From Capra hircus (lineage: Eukaryota; Chordata; Mammalia; Artiodactyla; Bovidae), in NCBI RefSeq assembly GCF_001704415.2, contig NC_030820.1, positions 43,754,036-43,818,035 on the forward strand: 64,000 nt of DNA, in the 5' to 3' direction. Both the position numbers and the translations under genes were made by a program. Below are positions 11,851 to 22,775 of this stretch, in pieces; within the stretch, counting starts at the first letter, position 1, and every line of letters begins with the position of its first letter. The notes under the pieces are model-generated. The model did no database searches. It had not been told where the DNA came from and saw only the letters and a program-made list of their open reading frames with translations.

Positions 11851-12202
11851 CCCAGAGAGTCCAAGGCAAGGCCTTTTATTCCACCTACTTGCAGGTCAAT
11901 AAAGACACAGTTTTTTTTTACCACCCCATTTGGCTTTCTTATGAAAATATTTTTTAACAGAAAAGTCAAGATGTATCCTTTTTTTAAGTCTGCTTTTTCA
12001 GAGGTCCAGCTCCCGGTTGACTTTAATCCGTGGGTCCTTCAGAAATGAACAGAACAGCCTCCGTACCTCTTGCCAGCAGGTCCTGGAGGCCCGCATCTAG
12101 GCAGAGCAACAGCGTTCTCTCCTCGGAGATGGAGAATTCTCTGTGCCTCCGGCATCTGTGTGGGAAGAAGAGCAGTGAAAGGCACCCATACACCCTCCAG
12201 CA
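11851..12202. other. Unassigned DNA
   Basis: Short T-runs near 11911 and 11950-11980. No gene or repeat recognised. Confidence 0.35.
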
Positions 12203-12480
12203 GGATTTTCACATCAGGTTTCCAAAGTACTGGAGCTTCAGCTTCAGCACCAGTCCCTCCAGTGAATATTCAGGACTGACTTCCTTCAGGATGGACTGGT
12301 TTGATCTCCTTGCAGTCCGAGGGACCCTCAACAGTTTTCTCCAGTTCCATAGTTCAAAAGCATCAGTTCTTCAGTGCTCAACCTTCTTTATGAACCAACT
12401 CTCACATTAGTACATGACTACTACAAAACCCATAGCTTTGACTATATAGATGATTGGACAATCGTTGGCAAAGTGATTAG
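12203..12480 (-). mobile_element. BovB (RTE) LINE internal fragment
   Basis: Reverse complement of the BovB C-terminal coding region: CACATCAGG-TTTCCAAAGTACTGGAG, GGATGGACTGGTTTGATCTCC, AAAAGCATCAGTTCTTC, and CTTTGACTATATAGATG, ending near GGCAAAGTGATTA. It lacks the BovB 3' tail, so it is an internal piece. It is more diverged than the copies at 40 and 50 kb. Confidence 0.88.
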
Positions 12481-14051
12481 ATAAGTGAGAAGCTTTAAAA
12501 AATCCAAAATGAGATAAAATCCAGAATGAGGGAGAATGGGTAGGGGGACATATTTAAAGCACCAGGGTCTATAAACAGAGTGTCCACTACATTTACTTTA
12601 GCCACAGGGTAACATGGACCTAAGAGAATATTTTAGGAAACAGTCTATTTTTTAGAAGAAGAAAAACAGGCTTATTTTTATTGATGCTACGTTTGTGGCA
12701 AGACAACTTTGGGAAAGATGTGCGAGGTGACACAGAGAAAGACAAAGTACTCATGTTCTAGGTTTCCAGTCTTCTCCCTAGAGAGCACTGTCCACGTTGG
12801 GCAGGGTCAGCTATTAGGTTGAGGGATTCAGGGCGCATGTTTCTTATATGTGAGCAGCATGGTGTCCTGATGACCAGCTGCCAACGGTAACACCCTCCAG
12901 GGCTGAAGGGAAGCCCTGTGAATGGCAGGCATTGTCTCAGGCTGACTGCTGTCCTGACTTTTCAGGAGAAGTGGTAATGTTGGTCCCTGATACATCGCTA
13001 TAGCAGTTTATTAGGGCACATAAAACTATTTATTGGAGTTCATAAAAAAAAAGTAGGTTTTGCTAAAAATACACACCAAGCTCCCATTGGTTTCTGACAG
13101 CAATGCCAAAAACACCAGTAATCTCCCAAGAAAATGGTTTTTAGATTTGGTGTTTATGTTCAGTTCAGAGACTGTGAGTGGGGGGCATGGCTGCTGGTTC
13201 CACTCCAGCAAGGGTATCAGAATGCTTTCCAGCTGAAAATCACCACCAGACTGAGGTGGGGACTGGAGGCAGGAACAGAGGAGAAGGTGGTTCTGTTATA
13301 GTAAAGTGGGTGTCTTAATCTGAGGAGCTCCAGGCTGAATACTGCCTCACGCAAGAGTTCCTGGGTTTTGTGAGCGGGACAGGTAGCCATGGTGACTAGG
13401 GTGGTGATGACCAGACAGTCGTAGCTGAGTGTTCTCTCGAGGAACGTGTTTCAGGGAGAAGGGAGCAGCTATGCTCCAGCAGCTGGTGAAAGGATAGATG
13501 CCCACCTGATGTTGCGAATATGGAAACTCTATCAATTTGGGAAGAACCAATTCAGGGTGAGTGACAAGGGCCTCCAGAGGATGGGAAAGTATACAGACTT
13601 CTCCCTCAGCTCCCAACCGAAACAAATTAAACAGCTGTAAAGGGATTTTATTAAGCAAAAAGGAAAAAAAAAAACCTAAAAAAAAATCTTGGGTTATTAA
13701 ACCCAATATTAAAAGGATAATGTAACTTACAGGTGGTATCTTTAAAAGAAGAAAGAAATGAACTCATATATACAAAGAATAGATTGATGGTCCAACACTG
13801 GAGAAAGATGAAGGGGCTGCTGAGTGGGATGCTCTAGCAAGATTCCAGGACAGGGGCTGTGGTCCATGAGCAGAGGCCCTGGCACAGACCAAACAGGTGC
13901 AGAAGCTCTGAGAACTTAGGGAACGAAACGTCACAGTACCAGATATAATCACGGAACAATCACAGGCCCCGGGGCAAAAGGAGAGAGTGAGTAAATGGAG
14001 GGAATGGGTGTGGACAAAATTTCAAGGAGGTTTTCTTAGAAGGGAGTGGAG

Positions 14052-14070
14052 GAAAGGGGCGGGGCCTGGG
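14052..14070. promoter_or_regulatory. GC-box (Sp1-type) motif
   Basis: The block AAAGGGGCGGGGCCTGGG contains a consensus GGGGCGGGGC box, rare in this AT-leaning window. No TATA box, initiator or first exon can be tied to it. Function is inference only. Confidence 0.3.
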
Positions 14071-14379
14071 TTGTTGGCTTTGGTTTTATTTGAAAAACAC
14101 CAAGTTGTGGTTCCCGGCTGTGAGAAGGATCTGCTGGTGGCTGAGGCTGGCATTTCAGGGGAAAAGAGTCCCTGGAGCCATGGATCCTTGAGAGAACAGG
14201 GTTGAGGGGTAAGGTCTGGGGGAGGGTGCCCTGTGATCACCGTCCCAGGAGAGCGGGGGCAGGGGGGCAGGGTGGAAGATGAGCTTGATTTAGAGTCAGA
14301 GGAGGGAAGACGCAGGTAGGCAGCAAGAGGATGCCATCAGTTCTTTCATTCTCACACTTTATTTTACAGGACCCTGAGG

Positions 14380-14660
14380 CTCATCACGGAAGTGATAGAA
14401 CCTTCCTAAAGTCAACAGCAGTTGGGGGGAGAGCAGCAGAGAAAGGGCAGGGCCGGTCTGACCCTGATAGCCTCACTCCTGGGGACTCTCCGGTCACTTC
14501 TCTCCTGGACAGAGCTTCCCCGCCCGAGGATCTCGGGGTCCCTGGGGAGGACGGGCATGACTGTGCTTTACGAGAGCACAGGCAGAGAACCCACAGGACA
14601 GGGCTGAGTCTTCCTGTTCTCTCTACCTCCCGAGCCAGGGCGGCCATGAACGGAAACCAG
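14380..14660. other. GC-rich, CpG-containing patch
   Basis: Roughly ten CpGs in under 300 bp (for example CCCCGCCCGAGGATCTCGGGG around 14519-14539, and GGACGGG, TTACGAGAG, CCCGAGCC). CpG is depleted almost everywhere else. Frames stay open on both strands as a by-product of base composition. It could be a small orphan CpG cluster or an exonic remnant; nothing identifies a product. Confidence 0.4.
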
Positions 14661-15448
14661 CTCTATTCTTAGTAGAGTGAGATTTCTAACAGAGGTCCAG
14701 ATCCTTGACGTCCCTTGGAAATGTTGCTGCTTCTCTGTACACCTGTCACAGTTCTCTCTCTGGTCAAAACTTGGCAACAGGTTGAGACAAAACCCAGGAC
14801 ACATATCACAACACATTTGGCTGGATCTGCACAGCAGACCCTGCGTGGCCATGACTTCCTTAGAAATAATGGCACAGACACTAAGATGTGTGACTAATTT
14901 TACAGATGAGGCATATCCAGATAAAAAAAAAGTCGTAAATATTTCAGCTTCTGAAAAAGCCTTGGCCCTCATAAAGCTATTTCCAGGGAGGGCAAGGCAG
15001 GTTCATGCTCCCTGAGACATTCCTAAATAAGGAATACTCTAAACGGAATTTCTGCAGAACTGGGGTGAATGAGGTGAGTCTGAAGTGGAGGCTGAGAACT
15101 CCAAGAGACAGATGATCACAGCTCATCATTTTTGAGTCTTTGGAGTAAGATAACAGACAGCAATTCCTAAGAACCAGGTTTCCAGCTAGTGTACATTCCA
15201 AATGGAAGAAGAAAGCTATTCTATCTTTCTCCAATAATAACAATAAGTGAGTGAGATTAATAGACATGAAAGCCCTCTAGACTCTTCTAGAACAGAAAGA
15301 CCTGAGTCTAGATAAGTTCAAGTCCTAGGCACATAGCAGAAGAGAGAGAAAGGCTGGCTTCCATCCTGGTTCTGCTCTGCCCTCGTGTCTCTGCTTCCTG
15401 ATAATCAGTGATGGAAACACAATGTCACCACTGAGCTCAGTAACTTTT

Positions 15449-15790
15449 TAAAATATGTTTCTTTATTTCTGTTGGCATGCTGGGTCTTTGTTGCTGCACA
15501 CGGGCTTTCTCTAATTGCAGCGAGCGAAGGCTACTCTCTAACTGCAGTGTGTGGGCTTCGCATTATGGTGGCTTCTCTTGTTGTGGAGCACAGTCTCTAG
15601 GGCTCACCGGCTTCAGTAGTTTCGGCACAGGGGCTTAGTAGTTGTGGCTCAGTAGAGCACGGATGCAATAGTTGTGGCGCACAAGCTTAGTTGCTCCAAG
15701 GCATGTGGGATCTTCCCAGATCAGGGATTGAACCTGTGTCCCCTGCATTGGCAGGAGGACTCTTTTACCACTGGACCACTAGGGAAGTCC
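15449..15790 (-). mobile_element. CHR-type artiodactyl SINE, full length
   Basis: Reverse-strand tRNA-derived SINE: TTTATTT tail end, 'TGCTGGGTCTTTGTTGCTGC', 'GGCTTCTCTTGTTGTGGAGCAC', then the tRNA-like head (TTGAACCTGTGTCCCCTGCATTGG, ACCACTAGGGAAGTCC). Near-identical 13-bp duplications CTCAGTAACTTTT/CTCAGTAGCTTTT flank it at 15436-15448 and 15791-15803 (12 of 13 match). Confidence 0.92.
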
Positions 15791-15803
15791 CTCAGTAGCT
15801 TTT

Positions 15804-16497
15804 GCAATCCAAGAAACAAGCTGCTTTAAATTGTTCTGTAAAGACAAGCTCATTTCAAGTGACATCTCTGACTTCCGTCTCTCTCCACAGCCACGCCTAT
15901 TTGACATGCCTTCTGACTTCTAATTCATCCACTTAACCAGAGACTAGTCAGGTCACTGTCATACCTTACCACTATTCTAGCTTCAGGAGGAAAAAAAAAA
16001 AGTTTTTATTAAAAACTTGGACTTTATTTTAGCTACAGGTCCCAGCCCTGCTCTCTTCAGCAAAACTTGAAACATTAAAATCTGGTTTTCGGGCAAAGTC
16101 AAACATTTCCTCGCCAAGGACACTTGGTTAACAGCCCCCCATGAGGTCATGTGTCACTTTGCTGAGTCCCCTCTTCCCTGCAGGCAGTTTCCTGATGTTT
16201 CTCTCAGCACGCCCCGAGAGCGTGCAGTCTTGCTCTGTGCAGAGCCCAACATGATATGGTTCAGAAGCAGACAGAGAGCTGGAGCTGCCTGCTCCACCTG
16301 CTCAGCCTCCTGAATGAGATGAGCAGGCAGATTAAATCAAGCCATGCTGAAGATCACCTTGGGATCAAAAAAAAAGATTGTTTATGAACTCATTCTATTT
16401 TCACTGCCTAAAGAAAACTTAGAGATTTCTTTAGTCAGACTCTCCTAGCGCCTGTGGCAGATTACAGACAAGATAATTAATCTGTTCCTTGCTGTCA
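15804..16497. other. Unassigned DNA
   Basis: A short A-run followed by TTTTTATTAAAAA near 15990-16012. No gene, RNA or repeat recognised. Confidence 0.4.
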
Positions 16498-16508
16498 GTG
16501 GCCTTCCC

Positions 16509-16734
16509 CCTCAGTTCAGTTCAGTCACTCAGTCGTGTCTGACTCTGCGACCCCGTGGACTGCAGCACGCCAGGCCTCCCTGTCCATCACCAACTCCCAA
16601 AGCTTGCTCAAACTCATGTCTATCAAGTCAGTGATTTCATCCAACCATCTCATCCTCTGTCATCCCCTTCTCCTCCTGCCTTCAGTCTTTCCCAGCATCA
16701 GGGTCTTTTCCAATGAGTCAGTTATTTGCATCAG
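16509..16734 (-). mobile_element. BovB 3' end, 5'-truncated, with target duplication
   Basis: Begins with the BovB tail in reverse (CTCAGTTCAGTTCAGTC, i.e. GAACT repeats on the element strand) and runs to CAGTTATTTGCATCAG. The direct repeat GTGGCCTTCCC flanks it at 16498-16508 and 16735-16745. The BovB consensus itself continues 'GTGGCC' at this point, so the 5' junction shows about 6 bp of microhomology. Confidence 0.92.
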
Positions 16735-16745
16735 GTGGCCTTCCC

Positions 16746-18428
16746 TCTAGAAGGGATCAGAGACATGACACCTCCAAACATGGGAGAAGTTCTCAGGGTC
16801 ATGTGAGCAGCCTCTTGGAGCATCACCTACTCTGGACACCCCCACCTGAGGGTCCCAGGGGCTGTATCCAATCCCACCTCCCCGCCATCCCCAGGTCTCA
16901 CATCCACCCACTTCACAGGTACGTCAGAGAACCCGCTGCCAAATCGCTATAGCTAATGTCACTCACACATCCCAGGCCTGTGTGGTCACACCCATCGTTT
17001 CATCTTTACAACACTTTCCTGATTGCTACATCCCTGGGAGGCCCCTGAAGATAATTCACTAGACCGTCTGAGATCCACCAGCAGGAGCAAGACAGGAGAG
17101 GCCCAGAGCTGCTGGAGCCCGCGTCTCACTGTCAGGCTTTTAGGACAGTGCACCCCTGATGCTCGTGTTCACTCCATGCTTGAGGATGCCAACAGGGAAG
17201 GAAGGCAAAGAATTCCAGACAAACAGCTCGTGCACAAAGCTACTGGGCTCAGGGATGAGTTTTTACAGCACTGCTTCTTCATGAAATGTGGTCCTGTGTC
17301 AGTTTGGTAGATAAAAGACCAGAGTCGTGAGACAGCGTGCTTTGTCCTGATGGCAGAGATCACTCTGTGCTGTGGAATGAACCCTGACACAGAGAGGCTT
17401 AACAATCTGGGATGAACACCAAAGTGGAGAGGCTTGATGGTCCAGGCTTCTCTCCTGCCCCTCAGCTGGATAGTACCATGACTTGAGAAACAAGTCTGAT
17501 GGACACTCCCACGTCCTGCGGCTCCACCTCCTGGACCACAAGTTCCCAAAAGCAGGGTGGCCTGGCTGGCTAAGAAAATGCATGACCAGACCAAAGCCAC
17601 CCTTCTGGACTGCAGGCTATAGCTGACTTCATTCTCAGCACATTGGCCAAAGATGGCCACCTCTCCCCACTGAGAGGCAAGTGTTCTGAGAAGTACCAGG
17701 AAGCACCTGGACAGCCAGAGGCAGTGAAAAGACATTCAAGGACATCACAGTTCAATGGAGGAGATGCAAGACAACAAGTTTTAAAGAAAAGAAAGGAGCC
17801 TCCTTCCAGGGAACTCGTGGATGGACTGATTTATGATTCTTAGGAACCAAGGAAAGGTTATGTCATGGGGTTGAGTACTGGTGCTTGACCAGGGCTCTTA
17901 AGTCAAAGGAAACCACCTGAGGAACACTTCTTTATGTCTTTGCTGTTGGCTGTTCAGGGGTGGGGAGGAGGGGAAGGAGACAAGAAACACGGGAAGGGGG
18001 CTGTGAGGTAGTCCTCTGAGCTGGCAGTCCTGGGAGCCCTGCTTTCTTGTAGGAGGAGAGCACATTTCAAATTCCAGCCTCTCCCTGGGACATCCATTTA
18101 CCTCCCTTTCTCCCTTGCTCTGTGAATTCTTTACTGATGCAGATGAGACAGTTCATAAAAATGCATCATGGACCCATTTAAACTATATGATTAACTGCTA
18201 ATATGTGATATTAACTTGGAGGATTTTATGGAGATTAGCACGTATAATTATATCTAATGCTATATGATAATTACGTGTTTGGTTGCATTTTAAAGTATGA
18301 TGACTTGAGAACATTCATCAATCCATATATGGCTCCAAGACTGATAAAAATTGCAACTCATCTTAATTGTTTTTAAAGTAATCAAACTGACATCTTTGTA
18401 GCCTAAAGGAGACTGATTTCATGAAGAC
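16746..18428. other. Unassigned DNA
   Basis: No recognised gene. A diverged MIR is possible around 16980-17120. A 188-codon minus-strand frame (17169-17735) has no detectable domain, no supporting splice sites and an overlapping frame on the same strand; I do not call it. Confidence 0.4.
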
Positions 18429-18441
18429 CATGTTAATAATA

Positions 18442-18648
18442 TGGGCTTCCCTGGTGGCTCAGACAGTAAAGAATCTGCTCATAATGCAGGAGCCTGGGTT
18501 CAATCCCTAGGTTGGGAAGATCCCCTGGAGAGGGGCATGGCTATCCACTCCAGCATTCTTGCCTGGAGAATTCCATGGACAGAGGAGCCTGGTGGGCTAT
18601 AGTCCACGGGTCGCAAGGAGTCAGACGCGACTGAGAGACTATCACAGT
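18442..18648 (+). mobile_element. Bov-tA SINE with 13-bp target duplication
   Basis: Plus strand, starting at the tRNA-like promoter (box A GGTGGCTCAGACAGTAAAG, box B GGGTTCAATCCC) and ending at GACGCGACTGAGAGACTATC. Perfect direct repeats CATGTTAATAATA lie at 18429-18441 and 18649-18661. Confidence 0.96.
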
Positions 18649-18661
18649 CATGTTAATAATA

Positions 18662-19121
18662 CAGTGATTGGAAGACTAATTGAAAACCCTTCCTTTTTTT
18701 TTTTAAATGGGACATTCTAATCAATATTTTTCAAGTGGTCAGTGAAGTGTGAAAGGAATGTTTCTACATTTCAGATTCAACATGCAAAAATTCAGCCAGT
18801 CCCGATTTGTGTAGGCTATTGGTGTACAGAGGTCTCCCTGAGGAAGATCTTGGAATGGGGCAGGTAGATGTTTGCCCAGAACTTGTCTTCTTAACGGGGC
18901 AGAGAGTGGAGGCTTCCCATGTCAGGACAGAAATGCTCACAGCTTCCCTGGTGCGCTTGCCTCCCTCTGCTTTTCCCTGGACTTTTCCCGGCCCTCCAGA
19001 TGCCCTTCTGTCTCCTCCTGCTCAGAGGAATGAATCCAGTTAGACGTGATTCTCCTGCCATGTGACAAAAGCTCTATTTGCCGCTCTACCCAGGCATAGT
19101 GCTAGCTGATCTTTAGGTTCA
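18662..19121. other. Unassigned DNA
   Basis: Contains a 10-T run near 18692. No gene or further repeat recognised. Confidence 0.4.
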
Positions 19122-19136
19122 CCTTGGGTCTATTTT

Positions 19137-19275
19137 CTTTTCTTAAATATTTATTTGTTTGGCTGTGCTGGGTCTTAGTTGCAGCATGTGGAATCTAGTT
19201 CCCTGATCAGGGATCGAACCCAGTCCCCTTGTATTGGGATTGGAGTCTTAGCCATTAGGTCATCAGGGAAGTCCC
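19137..19275 (-). mobile_element. CHR-type SINE, short form, with target duplication
   Basis: Reverse-strand CHR head and short body (GGCTGTGCTGGGTCTTAGTTG, CCTGATCAGGGATCGAACCC, GTCATCAGGGAAGTCC). CCTTGGGTCTATTTT at 19122-19136 and CCTTGGGCCTATTTT at 19276-19290 are a 14-of-15 target duplication. The middle of the full-length form is absent. Confidence 0.92.
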
Positions 19276-19286
19276 CCTTGGGCCTA

Positions 19287-19341
19287 TTTTTACATCCCTT
19301 ACTCTTGTAAGGGGATGTAAAAGGCTTTACTCTTGTAAAGC
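19287..19341. repeat. Two adjacent hairpins sharing a TCTT loop
   Basis: Hairpin 1 (19287-19322): TTTTACATCCCTTAC pairs with GTAAGGGGATGTAAAA across a TCTT loop (15 pairs, one bulged G). Hairpin 2 (19324-19341): GCTTTAC pairs with GTAAAGC across the same TCTT loop (7 perfect pairs, slightly extendable). The core TTACTCTTGTAA occurs in both. The first hairpin starts inside the 3' target duplication of the CHR SINE. Confidence 0.85.
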
Positions 19342-19927
19342 TTCCACTTTCTGCCCACTCACTTGGGAGACATGGCCACTTGGATGTGGAGCTTGCAAGT
19401 AGCGGGCAGGCCAGGTAGGGCGTGCAGGACAGACACACAGCTGGTGTGCCGAGCACCTACAACAGGAAACACACTTCCTGTATCTTTCATCGGGTCTCTT
19501 GAATTCTGGTGATTGCATGTATATTTCATATCAGCTGACGGGAAAGTTCAAACAGGAAATGCTCAATGTTTTTAGAGTGTTCCCTCATCTTATTCTGAAG
19601 CTGTCAATAAAATTATGATTTCAGTGTCTTTACAGAAACGCCACATTTTTTTTTTTTTGTATCATAAGTCAGGCCTCAAGGAAATACATCATTTCTCATT
19701 TGCATGAACACTGCTTTACTAAAATGAAGTGAAATATAATAGTATGAAGGCAGCTCTGTTGAAAAAAAAGTCCATGCTCAACTTTCCAATTATTAACATG
19801 ATTACTTTTTCCTGCTGCAATTTAAAGATACTAATAAATTATTAAATTTAGCTTCAGTTGACTAAAATGCTTAATTAAGAGGGTATGTAGATTTTATGTA
19901 CATAATCGAAGTTTCAAGTTGAAGACT
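19342..19927. other. Unassigned AT-rich DNA
   Basis: T-run at about 19647-19659. No gene or repeat recognised. Confidence 0.4.
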
Positions 19928-19939
19928 AATTTTCTAGTT

Positions 19940-20153
19940 AAGTGAAAGTGTTAGTCACTTAGTTGTGTCTGACTCTTTGCAGTCCCATGGACTGTAGGCC
20001 ACCAGGCTTCTCTGTCCATGGGATTCTCCAGGCAAGAATACTGGAGTGGGTAGCCATTCCCTTCTTTAAGAGATCATCCTAACCTAGGGATTGAACCTGG
20101 GTCTTTTGTGTTGGAAGGCAGATTCTTTACCATCTGAGCCACCAGGGAAGCCC
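19940..20153 (-). mobile_element. Bov-tA SINE
   Basis: Full-length reverse copy, moderately diverged (TTGAACCTGGGTC as box B remnant; GAGCCACCAGGGAAGCCC end). Flanks AATTTTCTAGTT (19928-19939) and AATTTTTCAGTT (20154-20165) agree at 10 of 12, a decayed target duplication. Confidence 0.93.
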
Positions 20154-20165
20154 AATTTTTCAGTT

Positions 20166-20972
20166 GGCCCTGTCTGAAAATGAAGACACTTTATTTTTTA
20201 TTGTCATGGAATACTCATGAACCGAGAATCTGGGTGGCAATCTCCAAAAGCGAGATATAAATCAAAGACAAATGGGGTATGACTGCTCTGTTGTGAGCCC
20301 TCAGGAAAACATGTAGGCTCCTCATGAAACAAAAGGGAAAAGGAGATGTAATCTCAAGTCAAAGGCAGGACCATTTAATACTAGAGATGTATTCAATGGA
20401 TACAGAAGATACCTGTCATGTATTAAACTGAGGATGCTGCCAAGAATCTACAGATAAACCAGGCTATGATGCCTGTCCTCAGGCAGGTTGCAGTCCGGTG
20501 AGGAAACTGGATAAGAGTTTCGTGCTCTGAAGCCATGGTGTCACCGTGAGAGGATCGCAGAGCTGTGGGTCCAATATGTCTCCCAGCTGGGAGGGAGGGC
20601 ATGGAGTGAGGACAGCTCTTGATCAGGCCAAGAATTAGGGCGCCTTTTACAGTTTTGCTGGAGGAGGGGCAGGCTGCCTGACACACAGACAGTCAGGTTG
20701 AGCGGAATGGAGATCGGACTGGCAACATGACAAACAAAGTGCAGAAATGGGTAATCCATACAAAGCACCAAAGAGAACAAAGACACAAGTGTTCATGTCA
20801 CAGGTAACAAGAAGACAAGGTGAGAGGTGAGGATGCTGCCTTGTCGTTGAGATTCTTAGATTTTTACTATAAAAAAGTGAGAGATTTTTACCTTATTCAT
20901 AGTTGGTAAATTAGGTAAGTGAAGACAGATGGGGTTCTTAACTAGTCCTACTATAAAATACGAATAATACTA
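20166..20972. other. Unassigned DNA
   Basis: Overlapping minus-strand frames of 81-87 codons at 20423-20786 show no family. A diverged L2 is possible around 20460-20520. Nothing else recognised. Confidence 0.35.
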
Positions 20973-20980
20973 GGAATATT

Positions 20981-21167
20981 GCTGAAAGTGGAAGCTGCTC
21001 AGTCATGTCCGACTCTTTGTGACCTCATGGACTATACAGTCCATGGAATTCTCCAGGCCAGAGTACTGGAGTGGGTAGCCTTTTCCTTCTCCAGGGGCTC
21101 TTCCCAACCCAACGATTGAACCCAGGTCTCCTGCATTGCAGGTGGATTCTTTACCAACTGAGCTATC
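20981..21167 (-). mobile_element. Bov-tA SINE
   Basis: Reverse copy with the 'CATGGACTATACAGTCCATGG' block, itself a short palindrome common in one Bov-tA subfamily. Flanks AGGAATATT (20972-20980) and AGGGATATT (21168-21176) match at 8 of 9. Confidence 0.92.
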
Positions 21168-21176
21168 AGGGATATT

Positions 21177-22142
21177 AGGTATTTAAAACTCCTTTTAAAG
21201 TTAATTTAAAAATATAGCAAGTCAGGAAGATGCAAGAGGTCAGACAGCTGAGTGTGAGCAGCGTTTCAGAATTAGAAGCCCACAGCTGGCACCACCCTGA
21301 GGTCACACCTAGTCCAGTGAGTCTGAGGTCAGGTCCCCACAGGGCTGGTGACCACATTTTACCCCACACCCTGAAGAGGAGAACCTACAAAGACAACCAT
21401 TCGCCTAAAATTAGGGTGCTTGGAATAAGAGCCATGTGATGGTAAATTTCCCCAGAGCCCAGAAGGTGTGAGGAACTTGGAGAGTGTTCTGAGAGGAAGA
21501 AAAGCAGTGTCTCCCAAGAAACAAGAGCCCTCGAAGGCTCTCATGTTTTCGTGCAGGAAAATGCAAACCATCAGACAGTGAGCTAGCAGGCTTCATGTCT
21601 GCAGGCTGGACACGTGGGAGTCTTCACCTGCTTTTTTTTTTTCCATCTTCTGACCTGTTGTTAATAGTGCAGCTTTTCATCTTCAAGATCTTGTTCCTGC
21701 CAGGGCTGAGTTCACTTATGATTTATCTCCACTATTTCATTTCAGTCCCACCCACTTCAAAGTCTGCTACTGATCTACAAGTCCTTTAAAAATGGATCAT
21801 TTCTTTGCTTTCAATCAGCTCCTCAAAAGCTGTCCCAGCATATGATTCTAAGCCATGTTTCAGATGGTCTCCATAGAATGTCTCCTCTGCCACATTTTGT
21901 TAAAAGATTGAGCGCCTCCTTCTCAGATAATAACCGCATAATCCGCCACTCTTGAGGGTTTGCTTCTTAGGAAAAGTCCCAGCAGCAGTGGCTCAGCACC
22001 TGGGAAGCTCTAAAATCATCCCAGATTGATTGCCTTCACTTAATTCTTCCTGCCCGCTCTGCTTGGAAGATAGACATACGAACCCATTGACTCGGGTGCA
22101 GTCTGAGCCAACCAGCGTACTCAGAACATATGCTATTGCCTT
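21177..22142. other. Unassigned DNA
   Basis: A T-run near 21632-21644 and short frames without motifs. No gene, RNA gene or repeat recognised. Confidence 0.4.
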
Positions 22143-22775
22143 AATTTTTTTAATTTATTTCATTGAAATATATTTGATTTACAATATTATGCTTATTTCC
22201 TCTGTACAACAAAGTAATTCAGTTATACATATATATATATACATATTCTTCTTCATGCTTTTCCATTGTAGTTTATCATAGGATATTGAATACAGTTCCC
22301 TGTATTCTACTGCAGGACTTGCTGTGTCTCTGCATCTGCTAATTCCAAACTCCCAATCCATCCCTCCCCCTTGGCAACCACAAGTTTGTCTCCTATGTCT
22401 GTGAGTTCCTTTCTGTTTCACATGTTTGTGTCATATGTAGATTCTACATGCAAGTGACATACTAAGCTGTTTTTGTCCTGTTGACTCTTTGTGATCCCAT
22501 GGACGGTAGCCCACCAGGCTCCTCTGTCCATGGCATTCTCCAGGATAGAACACTGGAGTGGGTTGTCCTTTCCTTCTCCAGGGGATCTTTCCAACCCAGG
22601 GACTGAATCCGTGTCCCTCAAGTCTCCTGTGTTGGCAAGCAGATTCGTTACCACTGTGCCACCTGGAAAGCCCCCATGCAAAAGTGACATCACATGGTAT
22701 TCATCTTTCTCTTTCTGACTTCCTTCATTTAGCATGACAGTCTCTAGGCCCATCCATTGTTTTTGCAAATGGCAT
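22143..22775 (-). mobile_element. Artiodactyl L1 3' end, split by a SINE
   Basis: Reverse complement of an L1 3' UTR and ORF2 end: GAAATATATTTGATTTACAATATT, the (TA)n tract at 22226-22242, AGTTTATCATAGGATATTGAA, then CTCTAGGCCCATCCATTGTTTTTGC near 22742. It is interrupted by the Bov-tA at 22461-22675. Removing that SINE and one target copy joins the two L1 halves in register. Confidence 0.85.
22461..22675 (-). mobile_element. Bov-tA SINE nested in L1
   Basis: Reverse copy. Flanks ATGCAAGTGACAT (22448-22460) and ATGCAAAAGTGACAT (22676-22690) are a target duplication with a 2-bp indel, and both are L1 sequence. The SINE is therefore younger than the L1 fragment. The head has a short extra CTCAAGTCTCC segment. 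Confidence 0.93.

Larger units (their letters stand above)
12481..15448. other. Unassigned DNA with a GC-richer patch
   Basis: No gene recognised. An A-rich tract lies at 13660-13690. The 14.0-14.7 kb part is richer in GC and CpG than its surroundings (see separate entries). Frames of 60-134 codons on both strands at 14331-15015 overlap each other and lack family features. Confidence 0.4.

Noticed and set aside
17169..17735. 188-codon minus-strand frame with a cysteine- and leucine-rich product
   Set aside because: No recognisable family, no splice or promoter context, and competing frames on the same strand. Length alone is not enough in 64 kb of both strands.
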